From Egaibacter danicus (lineage in GTDB: Bacteria > Pseudomonadota > Gammaproteobacteria > Burkholderiales > Burkholderiaceae_C): 64,000 bases of DNA. The DNA is taken from positions 248,001 to 312,000 of the forward strand of contig JADJII010000005.1 in assembly GCA_016707075.1 (NCBI GenBank). Reading direction: 5' to 3'. The number at the start of each line of letters is the position of its first letter. The stretch's first letter is position 1. Position numbers and translations under genes: made by a program. Below, piece by piece: positions 9,139 through 17,841 of the stretch. Under the pieces are notes generated by a model that worked only from the letters and a program-made list of their open reading frames with translations, was not told where the DNA came from and searched no databases.

Positions 9139-10182
9139 TTATTTTGGAAGCACCTTGACTTCCTTGTCCCACTTGGACAGCAGGCGTGTGCGCTCAGCTG
9201 TTGATCCGTACTTCTTGAAGTCGTAGTTGATGAGCTTGATGTCTTTGAGCTTGGGTGCTTCCGGTGGTGCGAAAGCCGCCTTGTTGGATGGCACCTGATA
9301 ACTCTTGGCATTGGCTGCCAGCACCTGAATTTGTGCGCCCAGGGCAAAGTCATACCACTTCTTGGCATTCTCCAGGTTGCGTGCGCCCTTGATGATGCTC
9401 ATGGAGCCGATTTCATACCCTGTGCCTTCACAAGGTGCCACAACAACAAGCGGTGCTCCGCCAAGCGCATGTGTCACGCCATCGTGCATGAAGGTGATGC
9501 CGACGATGGACTCGCCTACAGCGGCAGCGCGTGCCGGTGCAGCACCGGACTTGGTGTATTGGTTCACGTTTTTGTGCAGGGCCTTCATGTACTCAAAAGC
9601 CTTGTCTTCACCCATCAGCTGCACCATGGTGGCCAGCATGGTGTAAGACGTGCCGGAGGAATTGGGGTCTGCAACCTGGATTTCGTTCTTGAAGGCCGGT
9701 TTGGTCAGGTCAGCCCAGCACTTGGGGGCCGGAATGCCTTTTTTCTCCAGCGCAGGCTTGTTGTAGCTGAAACCCAGGGCGCCGGAATAGATGCCGACAG
9801 TGCGAAAGCCAGATTGCTCGGCCTGGCGCACAGCCCAGTCGTTCAACTCACCCAGCTTTGATGACTTGTAGACCTCGGTTAAACCTTCTTCAGCCGCCTG
9901 CAAATGCGGGTCACCGGTACCGCCCCACCAGACATCTCCCTTGGGGTTGGCTGCCTCGGCCTTGATTTGCGCGTAGATTTCACCACTGCTCTTGCGGGTC
10001 ATGGACACCTTGATGCCGGTGGTTTTTTCAAATACCGCCACCATGGGGCGGCACCATTCTTCCTGCACGCCGCAGTACACGGTCAATTGACCTTGAGCCG
10101 AAGCGGCACTGCCCAGGGTCATCAGCACAGCACCAAAAGCCGTGGCAACAGCGGTTTTCATATGGGGGAAAGAATTCTTCAA
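9139..10182 (-). CDS. Periplasmic Fe(3+)-type solute-binding protein of an ABC importer
   Basis: This is an extracellular solute-binding protein of family 1 (FbpA/FutA-like). The mature part begins QGQLTVYCGVQEEWCRPMV after a signal peptide ending GSAASA. It has the family features KVSMTRKSSGEIYAQIKAE, DVWWGGTGDPH and DPNSSGTSY. A ferric-iron substrate follows from the family and the FbpB/FbpC-type partners. I chose the TTG at 10182 because GGAGA lies 5-6 nt before it. An ATG at 10161 is the alternative but lacks a Shine-Dalgarno; both leave a signal peptide. It is first gene of the three-gene importer operon. Confidence 0.85.
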   Translation of the reverse strand: MKNSFPHMKTAVATAFGAVLMTLGSAASAQGQLTVYCGVQEEWCRPMVAVFEKTTGIKVSMTRKSSGEIYAQIKAEAANPKGDVWWGGTGDPHLQAAEEGLTEVYKSSKLGELNDWAVRQAEQSGFRTVGIYSGALGFSYNKPALEKKGIPAPKCWADLTKPAFKNEIQVADPNSSGTSYTMLATMVQLMGEDKAFEYMKALHKNVNQYTKSGAAPARAAAVGESIVGITFMHDGVTHALGGAPLVVVAPCEGTGYEIGSMSIIKGARNLENAKKWYDFALGAQIQVLAANAKSYQVPSNKAAFAPPEAPKLKDIKLINYDFKKYGSTAERTRLLSKWDKEVKVLPK

Positions 10183-10241
10183 GTTTGTCTCCAGAATAAG
10201 TAGCATCCAATGGGCGATCAGGAAAAGTCATCCAATTGACA

Positions 10242-11036
10242 TCAATCTGTCATCAACCCAGACAAGTCATCATAAATGCCCAAAGTGCTGGCTACAAGAA
10301 GGCCGCCTGAGTGAATACCCTCAGGTGTGAAGAAATCATTGGCTCGTCCGCCAGCTTCTGTGACCAGCAAAATGCCAGCTGCACAATCCCAAGCATTGAT
10401 GTGAAGTTCGGCGTAACCATCGACTCGCCCTGCTGCGACGTCGGCCAGTCCCAGCGCGCCCGAACCCCGGCGTACGAACGCACTGCCGGCCTTCATGAGT
10501 GCTTCTGCCTTCTTCAGGTAGGCGGTGTAGCTGCGCCGTGCCGACCAGCCCAGTTCGATGGTGGCGCCGTCCAGTGATGATGTCGATCGGGCATGGATCA
10601 GTTTGCCGTTCTGGTGCGCGCCGCCGCCCAGTGTGGCGGTATACATGCGATTGATGACGGGGTCGAACAACACGCCAATGAAAGGCTTCCCCGCTTTCAG
10701 ATAAGCAATGGAAATGCACCAGCGCGGAATGTCGGTGGCGTAATTGGCAGTGCCATCAATCGGATCTACCAGCCAGAAGTCCTGGTCGGCGACAACATCG
10801 CCCTGACCGCCCATTTCTTCGCCCACTACCTGATCACCCGGAAAGGCTTGGGCGACCGCCTCTCGAATGTGGCGCTCAACCGCCAGGTCGGCCTGGGTCA
10901 GCACATCATGCGCGCCTTTGGAACTGACGGCAAGATGCGCGGATTCGCGCACGGCGAGTTCTCCACATTCGCGGGCCAGCTTTTCGGCGAAGGCCATGCG
11001 GGCGTTCAAAGACGAAGCGGGTACTTTTTGATTCAT
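10242..11036 (-). CDS. Inositol monophosphatase family protein (SuhB/HisN-like)
   Basis: This Mg-dependent phosphatase family hydrolyses inositol-1-phosphate, histidinol-phosphate or related monophosphates. It has 264 residues with the metal-binding motifs VVGEEMGG, the DPIDGTANY motif and a late WDCAAGILLVTEAGG. Several IMPase paralogues usually coexist in these bacteria. This copy is not the canonical SuhB by location, and a HisN-type role is possible. It lies on the minus strand between the iron importer and trpC and ends about 60 nt before the binding-protein gene starts. Confidence 0.85.
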   Translation of the reverse strand: MNQKVPASSLNARMAFAEKLARECGELAVRESAHLAVSSKGAHDVLTQADLAVERHIREAVAQAFPGDQVVGEEMGGQGDVVADQDFWLVDPIDGTANYATDIPRWCISIAYLKAGKPFIGVLFDPVINRMYTATLGGGAHQNGKLIHARSTSSLDGATIELGWSARRSYTAYLKKAEALMKAGSAFVRRGSGALGLADVAAGRVDGYAELHINAWDCAAGILLVTEAGGRANDFFTPEGIHSGGLLVASTLGIYDDLSGLMTD

Positions 11037-11198
11037 GATGGGGACGGGTTGGTTGGTGGTGTGAAGCAGCCGAGGTTATCACCCGTGTATGGAGACCATC
11101 AAGTTGGCTTGCCAGGCTTTCTGCGAAAATCAAATGATTGGCCCAAGTGCTGTCCGTCAAAAGACGCTTGGGCCATTTTTTTCAGGAAGTGCTCAGTC

Positions 11199-11996
11199 AT
11201 GGCCATGTCAGGTGTGTTGGAAAAAATTGTTGCCGTGAAGCGTGACGAGGTGGCTGCGGCCATCAAGCGCAAATCATTTGCGGTGATGCGCTCGGACGCC
11301 GAGTCACGGGTGCTGACCCGTGACTTTGTTGGCGCCATGCGGGCGCAGATCGCCAAAGGCCGTCCCGCCGTCATCGCTGAAATCAAGAAGGCGAGTCCCT
11401 CAAAGGGCGTCCTGCGCGAAGATTTCATTCCGGCCGACATCGCGCAGAGTTATGCCGAGTTTGGTGCGGCGTGCCTGTCTGTGCTGACCGACTCGCAGTT
11501 TTTTCAGGGTTGTGCGGACTTCCTCAAGCAGGCGCGCGCTTCCTGCCAGTTGCCCGTGTTGCGCAAGGATTTCATGATCGATGCGTATCAAATTTACGAG
11601 TCGCGCGCCATGGGGGCCGATTGCGTCTTGCTGATTGCAGCCTGTCTGGATGATGCACAGATGGCTGAATTCGAAGCCATCGCCCGCAGTCTGGACATGG
11701 CTGTGCTGGTGGAGGTGCATGACAGAGCCGAGTTGCAGCGCGCGCTCAGGCTGAAAACGCCGCTGATGGGTATCAATAACCGAAACCTCAACACGTTTGA
11801 AGTGACGCTGGATACCACCCTGTCCATGATTGGCGATGTGCCCAAAGACCGTATTCTGGTGACCGAGAGTGGCATTCTCAACCGCGATGATGCGCTGCGC
11901 ATGGGTTCGGCGGGCGTTAACGCGTTCCTGGTGGGCGAGGCCTTCATGCGTGCGCCCGACCCGGGCGCAGCACTGGCCGCGCTGTTTGGGCAATAG
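11199..11996 (+). CDS. trpC: Indole-3-glycerol phosphate synthase
   Basis: TrpC closes the indole ring, converting CdRP to indole-3-glycerol phosphate. It has 265 residues with the (beta/alpha)8 barrel motifs VIAEIKKASPSKG, SVLTDSQFFQG, LRKDFMIDAYQIYE, GINNRNLNTFEV and VTESGI, so the catalytic lysines and glutamates are all present. The frame is open far upstream, but the family N-terminus and a GGAAG at 11185-11189 point to the ATG at 11199 (11205 is a close alternative). It is separated from trpD by minus-strand genes, so it probably has its own promoter. Confidence 0.94.
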   Translation: MAMSGVLEKIVAVKRDEVAAAIKRKSFAVMRSDAESRVLTRDFVGAMRAQIAKGRPAVIAEIKKASPSKGVLREDFIPADIAQSYAEFGAACLSVLTDSQFFQGCADFLKQARASCQLPVLRKDFMIDAYQIYESRAMGADCVLLIAACLDDAQMAEFEAIARSLDMAVLVEVHDRAELQRALRLKTPLMGINNRNLNTFEVTLDTTLSMIGDVPKDRILVTESGILNRDDALRMGSAGVNAFLVGEAFMRAPDPGAALAALFGQ

Positions 11997-12023
11997 GTGT
12001 TTGCGTCAGTCAAAGCCCTTGGT

Positions 12024-12083
12024 TTGCTATCATATTTGTAGCTATTCACGCATATGAATAGAGGGCCAGAGGCTAATTTCATG
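12024..12083 (+). repeat. Dispersed element copy R3, directly before ung
   Basis: TTGCTATCATATTTGTAGCT is followed by CACGCA, then AGAGGGCCAGAGGC and AATTTCATG. The AGAGG at 12068-12072 is 8 nt before the ung ATG at 12081 and is its best Shine-Dalgarno candidate. The copy lies in the gap between trpC and ung, on the coding strand. Confidence 0.75.
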
Positions 12084-12836
12084 CTTGATTTTGGACAAAA
12101 TGCGTCTTTGCCAGGTGCTTCGAGTCTGACAGGCTGGAATCCTGCCGACTGGCAGGTGGCGCCGGATTGGCGTGGCGTCGTGGATGCCTTCGTCAATAGC
12201 GTTACCGGTGTGGCGCTTGGTCAATTCATCCAGACGCGGGTTAACCAGGGCGCGGAGATTTATCCCCCGTGGCCCCTGCGTGCGCTGGCTTTGACGCCGC
12301 TGGCCGACGTTTCGGTGGTCATTCTTGGGCAAGACCCCTATCACGGGCCGGGGCAGGCGGAGGGTTTGTCGTTTTCGGTGCCGGCAGGCGTCAAACCGCC
12401 GCCATCTCTTCGAAATATCCAGAAGGAACTGCAACGCGACTTGGGGCTGCCTCCGCCGTTGAATGGGTCGCTGATCCGGTGGGCGCAGCAAGGTGTCTTG
12501 TTGCTCAACACCTGTTTGACTGTAGAAAAAGAGCAGCCCGCAAGTCATTCCAGAAAAGGTTGGGAAGCGCTTACTGACGAATTAATCAAGACCACGTCAA
12601 AGAATGAGCTTCCAGTTGTCTTTATGCTGTGGGGCGCTCATGCGCAGGGTAAGCGGGCTTTGCTGGCAGCGCCTTCGGGCCGGTCGGTCGGACAAGAGCG
12701 CCATTTGGTGTTGTGCTCGAACCACCCTTCACCGCTGTCTGCGTTGCGGCCCCCGAGCCCATTTATTGGCTGCGGGCATTTCAGCTTGGCCAATGAATTT
12801 CTTCGGCGGTGCGGTCGGCACCCCATTGTTTGGTAG
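12081..12836 (+). CDS. ung: Uracil-DNA glycosylase, family 1
   Basis: Ung removes uracil from DNA in base-excision repair. The protein has 251 residues from the ATG at 12081. It has the catalytic water-activating motif GQDPYHGPGQAEGLSFSV, the LLLNTCLTV strand, and the minor-groove loop HPSPLSA followed by the FIGCGHFS region. A longer frame starts at 12054, but that ATG lies inside the dispersed repeat, and the residues it would add are repeat-derived. The gene follows trpC by about 85 nt and is followed by the tRNA/tuf block. Confidence 0.93.
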   Translation: MLDFGQNASLPGASSLTGWNPADWQVAPDWRGVVDAFVNSVTGVALGQFIQTRVNQGAEIYPPWPLRALALTPLADVSVVILGQDPYHGPGQAEGLSFSVPAGVKPPPSLRNIQKELQRDLGLPPPLNGSLIRWAQQGVLLLNTCLTVEKEQPASHSRKGWEALTDELIKTTSKNELPVVFMLWGAHAQGKRALLAAPSGRSVGQERHLVLCSNHPSPLSALRPPSPFIGCGHFSLANEFLRRCGRHPIVW

Positions 12837-12856
12837 CAGTCAATGGGCGCCTCTCC

Positions 12857-12886
12857 TTGTCAGCTTCCTTCGTTCCATGGCATAAT
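12857..12886 (+). promoter_or_regulatory. Sigma70-type promoter of the tRNA-Tyr/tuf block
   Basis: TTGTCA (12857-12862) and CATAAT (12881-12886) are separated by 18 nt and lie 16 nt before the tRNA-Tyr gene. The call rests on hexamer match and position. Confidence 0.55.
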
Positions 12887-12901
12887 CTGAGGTTCTCTGA
12901 A

Positions 12902-12987
12902 GGAGAGGTGGCCGAGTGGTTAATGGCAGCAGACTGTAAATCTGCCCTCTTACGAGTACGCTGGTTCGAATCCAGCCCTCTCCACCA
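12902..12987 (+). tRNA. tRNA-Tyr (GTA)
   Basis: Class II tRNA of 86 nt with encoded CCA. The acceptor GGAGAGG pairs with CCTCTCC, the anticodon loop is ACTGTAAATC with anticodon GTA, there is a long variable arm, and the T-loop is TTCGAAT. First of three tRNAs before tuf. Confidence 0.97.
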
Positions 12988-13109
12988 GTGATAAATGGAT
13001 TTTTAAGGCAGCGTTGAGAGTGACGGTGCTTGGCGGTTCTGAGTAAGGTTGGCGCGCGTGGGTGGCACGTTTTGCGGTTGGGAACTCGGGTTATGAGTTC
13101 GACTTCAAT

Positions 13110-13183
13110 GCGGGAGTAGTTCAATGGTAGAACCCTAGCCTTCCAAGCTAATGACGCGGGTTCGATTCCCGTCTCCCGCTCCA
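13110..13183 (+). tRNA. tRNA-Gly (TCC)
   Basis: 74 nt with encoded CCA. The acceptor GCGGGAG pairs with CTCCCGC, the anticodon loop is CTTCCAA (anticodon TCC), and the T-loop is TTCGATT. Confidence 0.96.
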
Positions 13184-13251
13184 CGCGGCAAGTTGTGCAG
13201 TGCAGGTTAATGGTTGTGGGTTGATGGGCTGGTTCCAGCGGTCAATTCAAG

Positions 13252-13326
<75 letters not shown>

Positions 13327-13371
13327 GTTTTTGGTTTGATTAGATAGATTAGTTACTTTTCGGAGTCTGAA

Positions 13372-14563
13372 ATGGGAAAAGAGAAATTCACACGAACCAA
13401 GCCCCACGTCAACGTGGGCACGATTGGACACGTGGACCACGGCAAAACCACGCTGACGGCGGCCATCACCACTGTCTTGGCGGCCAAGTTCGGTGGTCAG
13501 GCCAAGGCCTATGACCAGATTGATGCGGCTCCGGAAGAAAAAGCACGCGGCATCACCATCAATACCGCCCACGTCGAGTATGAGACGGCCAACCGCCACT
13601 ACGCCCACGTTGACTGCCCTGGCCACGCTGACTATGTCAAGAACATGATCACCGGTGCTGCCCAGATGGACGGCGCGATCCTGGTTTGTTCCGCCGCTGA
13701 CGGCCCCATGCCCCAGACCCGTGAGCACATCCTGCTGGCCCGTCAGGTGGGTGTTCCCTACATCATCGTGTTCCTGAACAAATGCGACATGGTGGACGAC
13801 GCCGAACTGCTCGAACTCGTCGAAATGGAAGTGCGCGAACTCCTTGACAAATACGACTTCCCCTGGCGACAAGACCCCCATCATCCACGGCTCGGCCAAA
13901 CTCGCCATGGAAGGCGACAAAGGCCCCCTGGGTGAACAAGCCATCATGAAGCTGGCCGACGCGCTGGACACCTACATCCCCCTGCCCGAGCGCGCCGTGG
14001 ACGGCGCCTTCCTCATGCCCGTGGAAGACGTGTTCTCCATCTCCGGTCGCGGCACCGTGGTGACTGGCCGTATCGAGCGCGGCATCATCAAGGTGGGTGA
14101 AGAAATCGAAATCGTCGGCATCAAGGCCACCCAGAAAACCACCTGCACCGGTGTGGAAATGTTCCGCAAGCTGCTCGATCAAGGCCAGGCTGGCGACAAC
14201 GTCGGCATCCTGCTGCGCGGCACCAAGCGTGAAGACGTCGAGCGCGGCCAGGTGCTGTGCAAGCCAACTTCCATCAAGCCCCACACCCACTTCACCGGCG
14301 AGATCTACGTCTTGTCCAAAGATGAAGGTGGCCGCCACACCCCGTTCTTCAACAACTACCGTCCCCAGTTCTACTTCCGTACCACGGACGTGACCGGAGC
14401 GATCGAGTTGCCAGAAGGCAAGGAAATGGTCATGCCGGGTGACAACGTGAGCATCACCGTCAAGCTGATCAACCCGATCGCCATGGAAGAAGGCCTGCGT
14501 TTCGCCATTCGTGAAGGTGGCAAGACGGTGGGCGCCGGTGTTGTGGCAAAAATTATTGCGTAA
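13372..14563 (+). CDS. tuf: Elongation factor Tu, frameshifted in this sequence
   Basis: EF-Tu is the GTPase that delivers aminoacyl-tRNA to the ribosome. The N-terminal half has GHVDHGKTT, the switch II motif DCPGHADYV and NKCDMVDD. The C-terminal half has the domain II-III motifs GRGTVVTGRIERG and TGAIELPEG, ending VVAKIIA. The two halves are in different frames: after KYDF a run CCCC (13860-13863) replaces CCC, giving PWRQDPH instead of PGDKTPIIHGS. Removing one C restores an intact 396-residue protein, exactly the family length. A second tuf copy is usual in this lineage, so loss of this one would be tolerable, but a consensus error is at least as likely. Confidence 0.93.
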
Positions 14564-14582
14564 TCGGTGGGAATTTTCCAAT

Positions 14583-14658
14583 AGGGGCATAGCTCAATTG
14601 GCAGAGCGTCGGTCTCCAAAACCGAAGGTTGTAGGTTCGATTCCTACTGCCCCTGCCA
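14583..14658 (+). tRNA. tRNA-Trp (CCA)
   Basis: 76 nt with encoded CCA. The acceptor AGGGGCA pairs with TGCCCCT, the anticodon loop is CTCCAAA (anticodon CCA), and the T-arm is GTAGGTTCGATTCCTAC. It is placed between tuf and secE as in other proteobacteria. Confidence 0.97.
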
Positions 14659-14772
14659 CCTGATTCTGCAGAAAAAGGTGGATTCCAGGCCCGCGCCGAA
14701 AGGTGCGGGCTTCAGCGTCTAAGGGGCGCTGATGTTGATGGATGAGTTTGCTAAGTGCGAGATTGGTAAAAA

Positions 14773-15156
14773 ATGGCGACGTCACAAGTTCAAACGGTCA
14801 GTACTGGGGTCGATAAGGCCAAGCTTGCTGTCGCCGCGGCATTGGTTGTGGCGGCGTTGGCGGCGTACTATTTACTGGCCAAGCAGGGGCAAATTGCTCA
14901 ATGGGGTGGCTTGCTGGTCGGCGTGATTGCCGCAGTGGTGGTGTTTTTCTCATCGGAGCCGGGTAAAGAGCTTTTTGCTTTTGGGCGCGATGCCTGGCGT
15001 GAAGTCAAAAAGGTGGTCTGGCCTGCGCGTAAAGAGGCAATCCAGATGACGGCCTATGTGTTTGCTTTCGTGGTGGTCATGGCGCTGTTTTTGTGGCTGA
15101 CGGATAAGACGCTGGAGTGGCTGTTTTATGACCTGATTCTGGGGTGGAGAAAATAA
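14773..15156 (+). CDS. secE: Preprotein translocase subunit SecE
   Basis: SecE is the essential clamp subunit of the SecYEG channel in the inner membrane. It has 127 residues with three hydrophobic segments (about 15-34, 39-58 and 93-113). The conserved cytoplasmic motif EVKKVVWPARKEAIQMT precedes the last segment. The three-helix form is the E. coli-like long type. Its stop overlaps the nusG start by one base (TAATG), so the pair is translationally coupled. Confidence 0.95.
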   Translation: MATSQVQTVSTGVDKAKLAVAAALVVAALAAYYLLAKQGQIAQWGGLLVGVIAAVVVFFSSEPGKELFAFGRDAWREVKKVVWPARKEAIQMTAYVFAFVVVMALFLWLTDKTLEWLFYDLILGWRK

Positions 15157-15746
15157 TGACTGATGTTGTAGAAACCCCTGCTGGCGAAGTGCCTGCTGTC
15201 GCGCCGGTTAATCCCGATCTGCGTTGGTATGTCGTGCATGCCTATTCCGGTATGGAGAAGGCGGTAGAGCGCAACATCATTGAGCGGATCAACCGGGCGG
15301 GCATGCAAAGCAAGTTCGGACGCATTCTGGTTCCAATGGAAGAGGTTGTTGAAGTCAAGAATGGTCAGAAGAAAACGACCGAACGAAAGTTTTTCCCCGG
15401 CTATGTGCTGGTGGAAATGGTCATGGATGACGACACTTGGCACTTGGTGAAGCACACCAACAAGGTTACGGGTTTTGTGGGTGGCGCGAAGAATCGCCCT
15501 GCACCTATCTCCGAAGCTGAAGTGATGAAGATCGTCAATCAGATGCAGGAAGGTACAGAGAAGCCTCGGCATAAAGTTGAATTTGTGGTGGGTGAATTTG
15601 TGCGTGTCAAGGATGGCCCATTCACGGATTTCAACGGTTCCGTTGAAGATGTGAACTACGAAAAGAGCAAGGTTCGTGTGTCGGTCACTATTTTTGGTCG
15701 CTCCACGCCGGTGGAGCTCGAGTTCTCGCAGATCGAAAAAACCTGA
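15156..15746 (+). CDS. nusG: Transcription termination/antitermination factor NusG
   Basis: NusG binds RNA polymerase through its N-terminal domain and Rho or ribosomal protein S10 through its C-terminal KOW domain. It has 196 residues: the NGN domain with RWYVVHAYSGMEKAVERN and FFPGYVLVEMVMDDDTWHLV, then the KOW domain GEFVRVKDGPFTDFNGSVEDVNYEKSKVRV. I place the start at the ATG at 15156, within the TAATG overlap with secE and 7-8 nt after GGAGAA. The in-frame ATG at 15144 would add four residues. Confidence 0.95.
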   Translation: MTDVVETPAGEVPAVAPVNPDLRWYVVHAYSGMEKAVERNIIERINRAGMQSKFGRILVPMEEVVEVKNGQKKTTERKFFPGYVLVEMVMDDDTWHLVKHTNKVTGFVGGAKNRPAPISEAEVMKIVNQMQEGTEKPRHKVEFVVGEFVRVKDGPFTDFNGSVEDVNYEKSKVRVSVTIFGRSTPVELEFSQIEKT

Positions 15747-15870
15747 TTTAGCAGAGTTCGCATTTTTCGACTCGATGCGAATGTTTGAAGTGAGTCGTTA
15801 ACCCCGGGAAGCCTGGACCTGTTGCCTAATAAAACGGGATCTGGGCGTTATCACCCGCAAGGAGAAAACT

Positions 15871-16302
15871 ATGGCGAAAAAAATCGTCGGTTTTGTCAAG
15901 CTGCAAGTGCCAGCTGGTAAAGCCAACCCATCACCACCGATCGGCCCCGCATTGGGTCAGCGCGGCTTGAACATCATGGAGTTCTGCAAGGCGTTCAACG
16001 CCCAGACCCAAGGCGTCGAGCCGGGCCTGCCGCTGCCGGTGGTGATCACCGCATTTGCAGACAAGAGCTTCACCTTCATTATCAAGACGCCGCCTGCGAC
16101 GGTACTGATCAAAAAGGCTATCAAGCTGGACAAGGGTTCTTCCAAACCACATATGGACAAGGTTGGCAAGATCACGCGCGCCCAGCTCGAAGAAATTGCA
16201 AAGACCAAAATGAAAGACATGACTGCTGCTGACCTGGATGCTGCGGTTCGTACCATTGCCGGTTCTGCCCGTTCCATGGGCGTGAATGTGGAGGGCGTGT
16301 AA
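15871..16302 (+). CDS. rplK: 50S ribosomal protein L11
   Basis: L11 binds the GTPase-associated region of 23S rRNA and takes part in factor binding and RelA activation. It has 143 residues with the conserved proline-rich N-terminus (LQVPAGKANPSPPIGPALGQRGLNIMEFCKAFN) and the rRNA-binding C-terminal domain ending GSARSMGVNVEG. A GGAG Shine-Dalgarno precedes the ATG. Its TAATG stop overlaps the rplA start by one base. About 120 nt separate it from nusG. Confidence 0.97.
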   Translation: MAKKIVGFVKLQVPAGKANPSPPIGPALGQRGLNIMEFCKAFNAQTQGVEPGLPLPVVITAFADKSFTFIIKTPPATVLIKKAIKLDKGSSKPHMDKVGKITRAQLEEIAKTKMKDMTAADLDAAVRTIAGSARSMGVNVEGV

Positions 16303-16997
16303 TGACCAAGCTTACAAAACGTGCAAAAACCTATGCAGGCAAGGTTGACAGCAACAAGCTGTACGCCTTGGCTGACGCGTTGAGCATTGTCAAAGAGTGT
16401 GCAACCGCCAAATTCGACGAGTCCATCGACGTTGCTGTGCAGCTTGGTATTGACGCCAAGAAATCCGATCAGGTTGTCCGTGGCGCCGTTGTGCTGCCCA
16501 ACGGAACAGGCAAGACCAAGCGCGTTGCCGTGTTTGCACAGGGTGCCAAAGCTGAAGAAGCGCGGGCTGCTGGTGCTGATGTTGTGGGTATGGACGATCT
16601 GGCTGCCATGGTGAAGGCCGGTGACATGCCCTTTGACGTCGTCATTGCTGCACCGGATGCGATGCGCGTCGTTGGCACGCTGGGTCAGATTCTCGGTCCA
16701 CGCGGTTTGATGCCTAACCCCAAGGTTGGAACCGTCACCCCTGACGTGGCCACGGCTGTGAAAAACGCCAAGGCAGGTCAGGTCCAGTTCCGTGTTGACA
16801 AAGCCGGTATCGTGCACTCCACGATTGGCCGTCGCTCATTCGATACAGACAAGCTGCAGGGCAATTTGTCTGCACTGGTTGAAGCCCTGACCAAGGCCAA
16901 GCCGGCGTCGAGCAAAGGTGTTTATTTGAGAAAAGTGGCAGTTTCGTCAACGATGGGTGTGGGTGTCCGTGTGGATACCCAAACCATCAGCGCGTAA
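16302..16997 (+). CDS. rplA: 50S ribosomal protein L1
   Basis: L1 forms the mobile stalk at the ribosomal E site and in many bacteria represses its own operon by binding its mRNA. It has 231 residues with the signature GPRGLMPNPKVGTVTPDV and the conserved C-terminal region SSKGVYLRKVAVSSTMGVGVRVD. It overlaps rplK by one base. A 9-bp hairpin follows the gene, inside the leader of rplJ. Confidence 0.97.
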   Translation: MTKLTKRAKTYAGKVDSNKLYALADALSIVKECATAKFDESIDVAVQLGIDAKKSDQVVRGAVVLPNGTGKTKRVAVFAQGAKAEEARAAGADVVGMDDLAAMVKAGDMPFDVVIAAPDAMRVVGTLGQILGPRGLMPNPKVGTVTPDVATAVKNAKAGQVQFRVDKAGIVHSTIGRRSFDTDKLQGNLSALVEALTKAKPASSKGVYLRKVAVSSTMGVGVRVDTQTISA

Positions 16998-17276
16998 TTG
17001 CAAGGAAATTTGGAGCGCCCGCTAGGGCGCTCCAATGTGGTGGGCTGAGGATATCGTGAGGTGTTTTCAGGTCATCCAAGACCGTTGGTGTGCAATCCGT
17101 AAAAGGTGAGTGCTTAATCAGTGAGCTTTGGGTTGGTCCCGGAGCTCCGCCAACGCAGATGGCGATTCCGCTGCAGATGGAACGAGTTCCTAAAACAGTT
17201 GGTCGCTGCAATGTGGCGTGTTTGAAGGCAGATGGTCGAGAGATTGAGCCAACAGACACATTTAAAGGAGTAGACC
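16998..17276 (+). promoter_or_regulatory. rplJ leader region (L10 autoregulatory leader candidate)
   Basis: This 279-nt untranslated gap between rplA and rplJ is the position of the L10-binding mRNA leader in proteobacteria. It contains a perfect 9-bp hairpin GGAGCGCCC/GGGCGCTCC (17012-17033) without a U-run, then a structured GC-rich stretch, and ends with AAAGGAG before the TTG start. L10 regulation is inferred from position. Confidence 0.5.
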
Positions 17277-17801
17277 TTGAGTCTTAATCGCAGTGAGAAA
17301 GAAGCGGTCATCAGTGATGTGACTGGCCTCGCCGCAAAAGCTCAAACGCTCGTGATGGCGGAATACCGTGGCGTCACGGTCGCTGACATGACCAAATTGC
17401 GCTCTAACGCGCGCAGCAATGGTGTGAGCCTGAGTGTGTTGAAAAACACACTGGCCCGCCGCGCTGTAGCCGGTAGCCCATTTGAAGTTGTGTCCGACCA
17501 GATGACCGGTCCGCTGATCTATGGTTTCTCTGTCGACGCAGTTGCTGCCGCGAAAGTGGTAGCGGAATTCGCGAAAACCAATGACAAATTGGTAATTCGC
17601 GGCGGTGCGTATGGTGGAAAAGCACTGGACGTGAACGGCGTTAAACAATTGGCCAGCATTCCTCCCAAGGAAGTTCTGTTGGCTCAATTGCTGGGCTTGA
17701 TGCAGTCCCCGATTTCGCGTACGGCACGTGTGCTGGCAGCGATCGCGGAGAAAAAAGGCGCTGGCGCAGCTGCTGCACCCGCTGAGGCAGTCGCAGCATA
17801 A
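17277..17801 (+). CDS. rplJ: 50S ribosomal protein L10
   Basis: L10 anchors the L7/L12 dimers to the ribosomal stalk and binds its own leader RNA in feedback control. It has 174 residues with the N-terminal rRNA-binding domain (MAEYRGVTVADMTKLR, VLKNTLARRAV) and an alanine-rich C-terminal helix for L12 binding. The start is a TTG at 17277 preceded by AAAGGAG. The weak start codon may help keep the 1:4 ratio to L7/L12. Confidence 0.95.
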   Translation: MSLNRSEKEAVISDVTGLAAKAQTLVMAEYRGVTVADMTKLRSNARSNGVSLSVLKNTLARRAVAGSPFEVVSDQMTGPLIYGFSVDAVAAAKVVAEFAKTNDKLVIRGGAYGGKALDVNGVKQLASIPPKEVLLAQLLGLMQSPISRTARVLAAIAEKKGAGAAAAPAEAVAA

Positions 17802-17841
17802 AGCTGTCTGCACGTTAGAAACCAATCATTAGGAAATCAAA

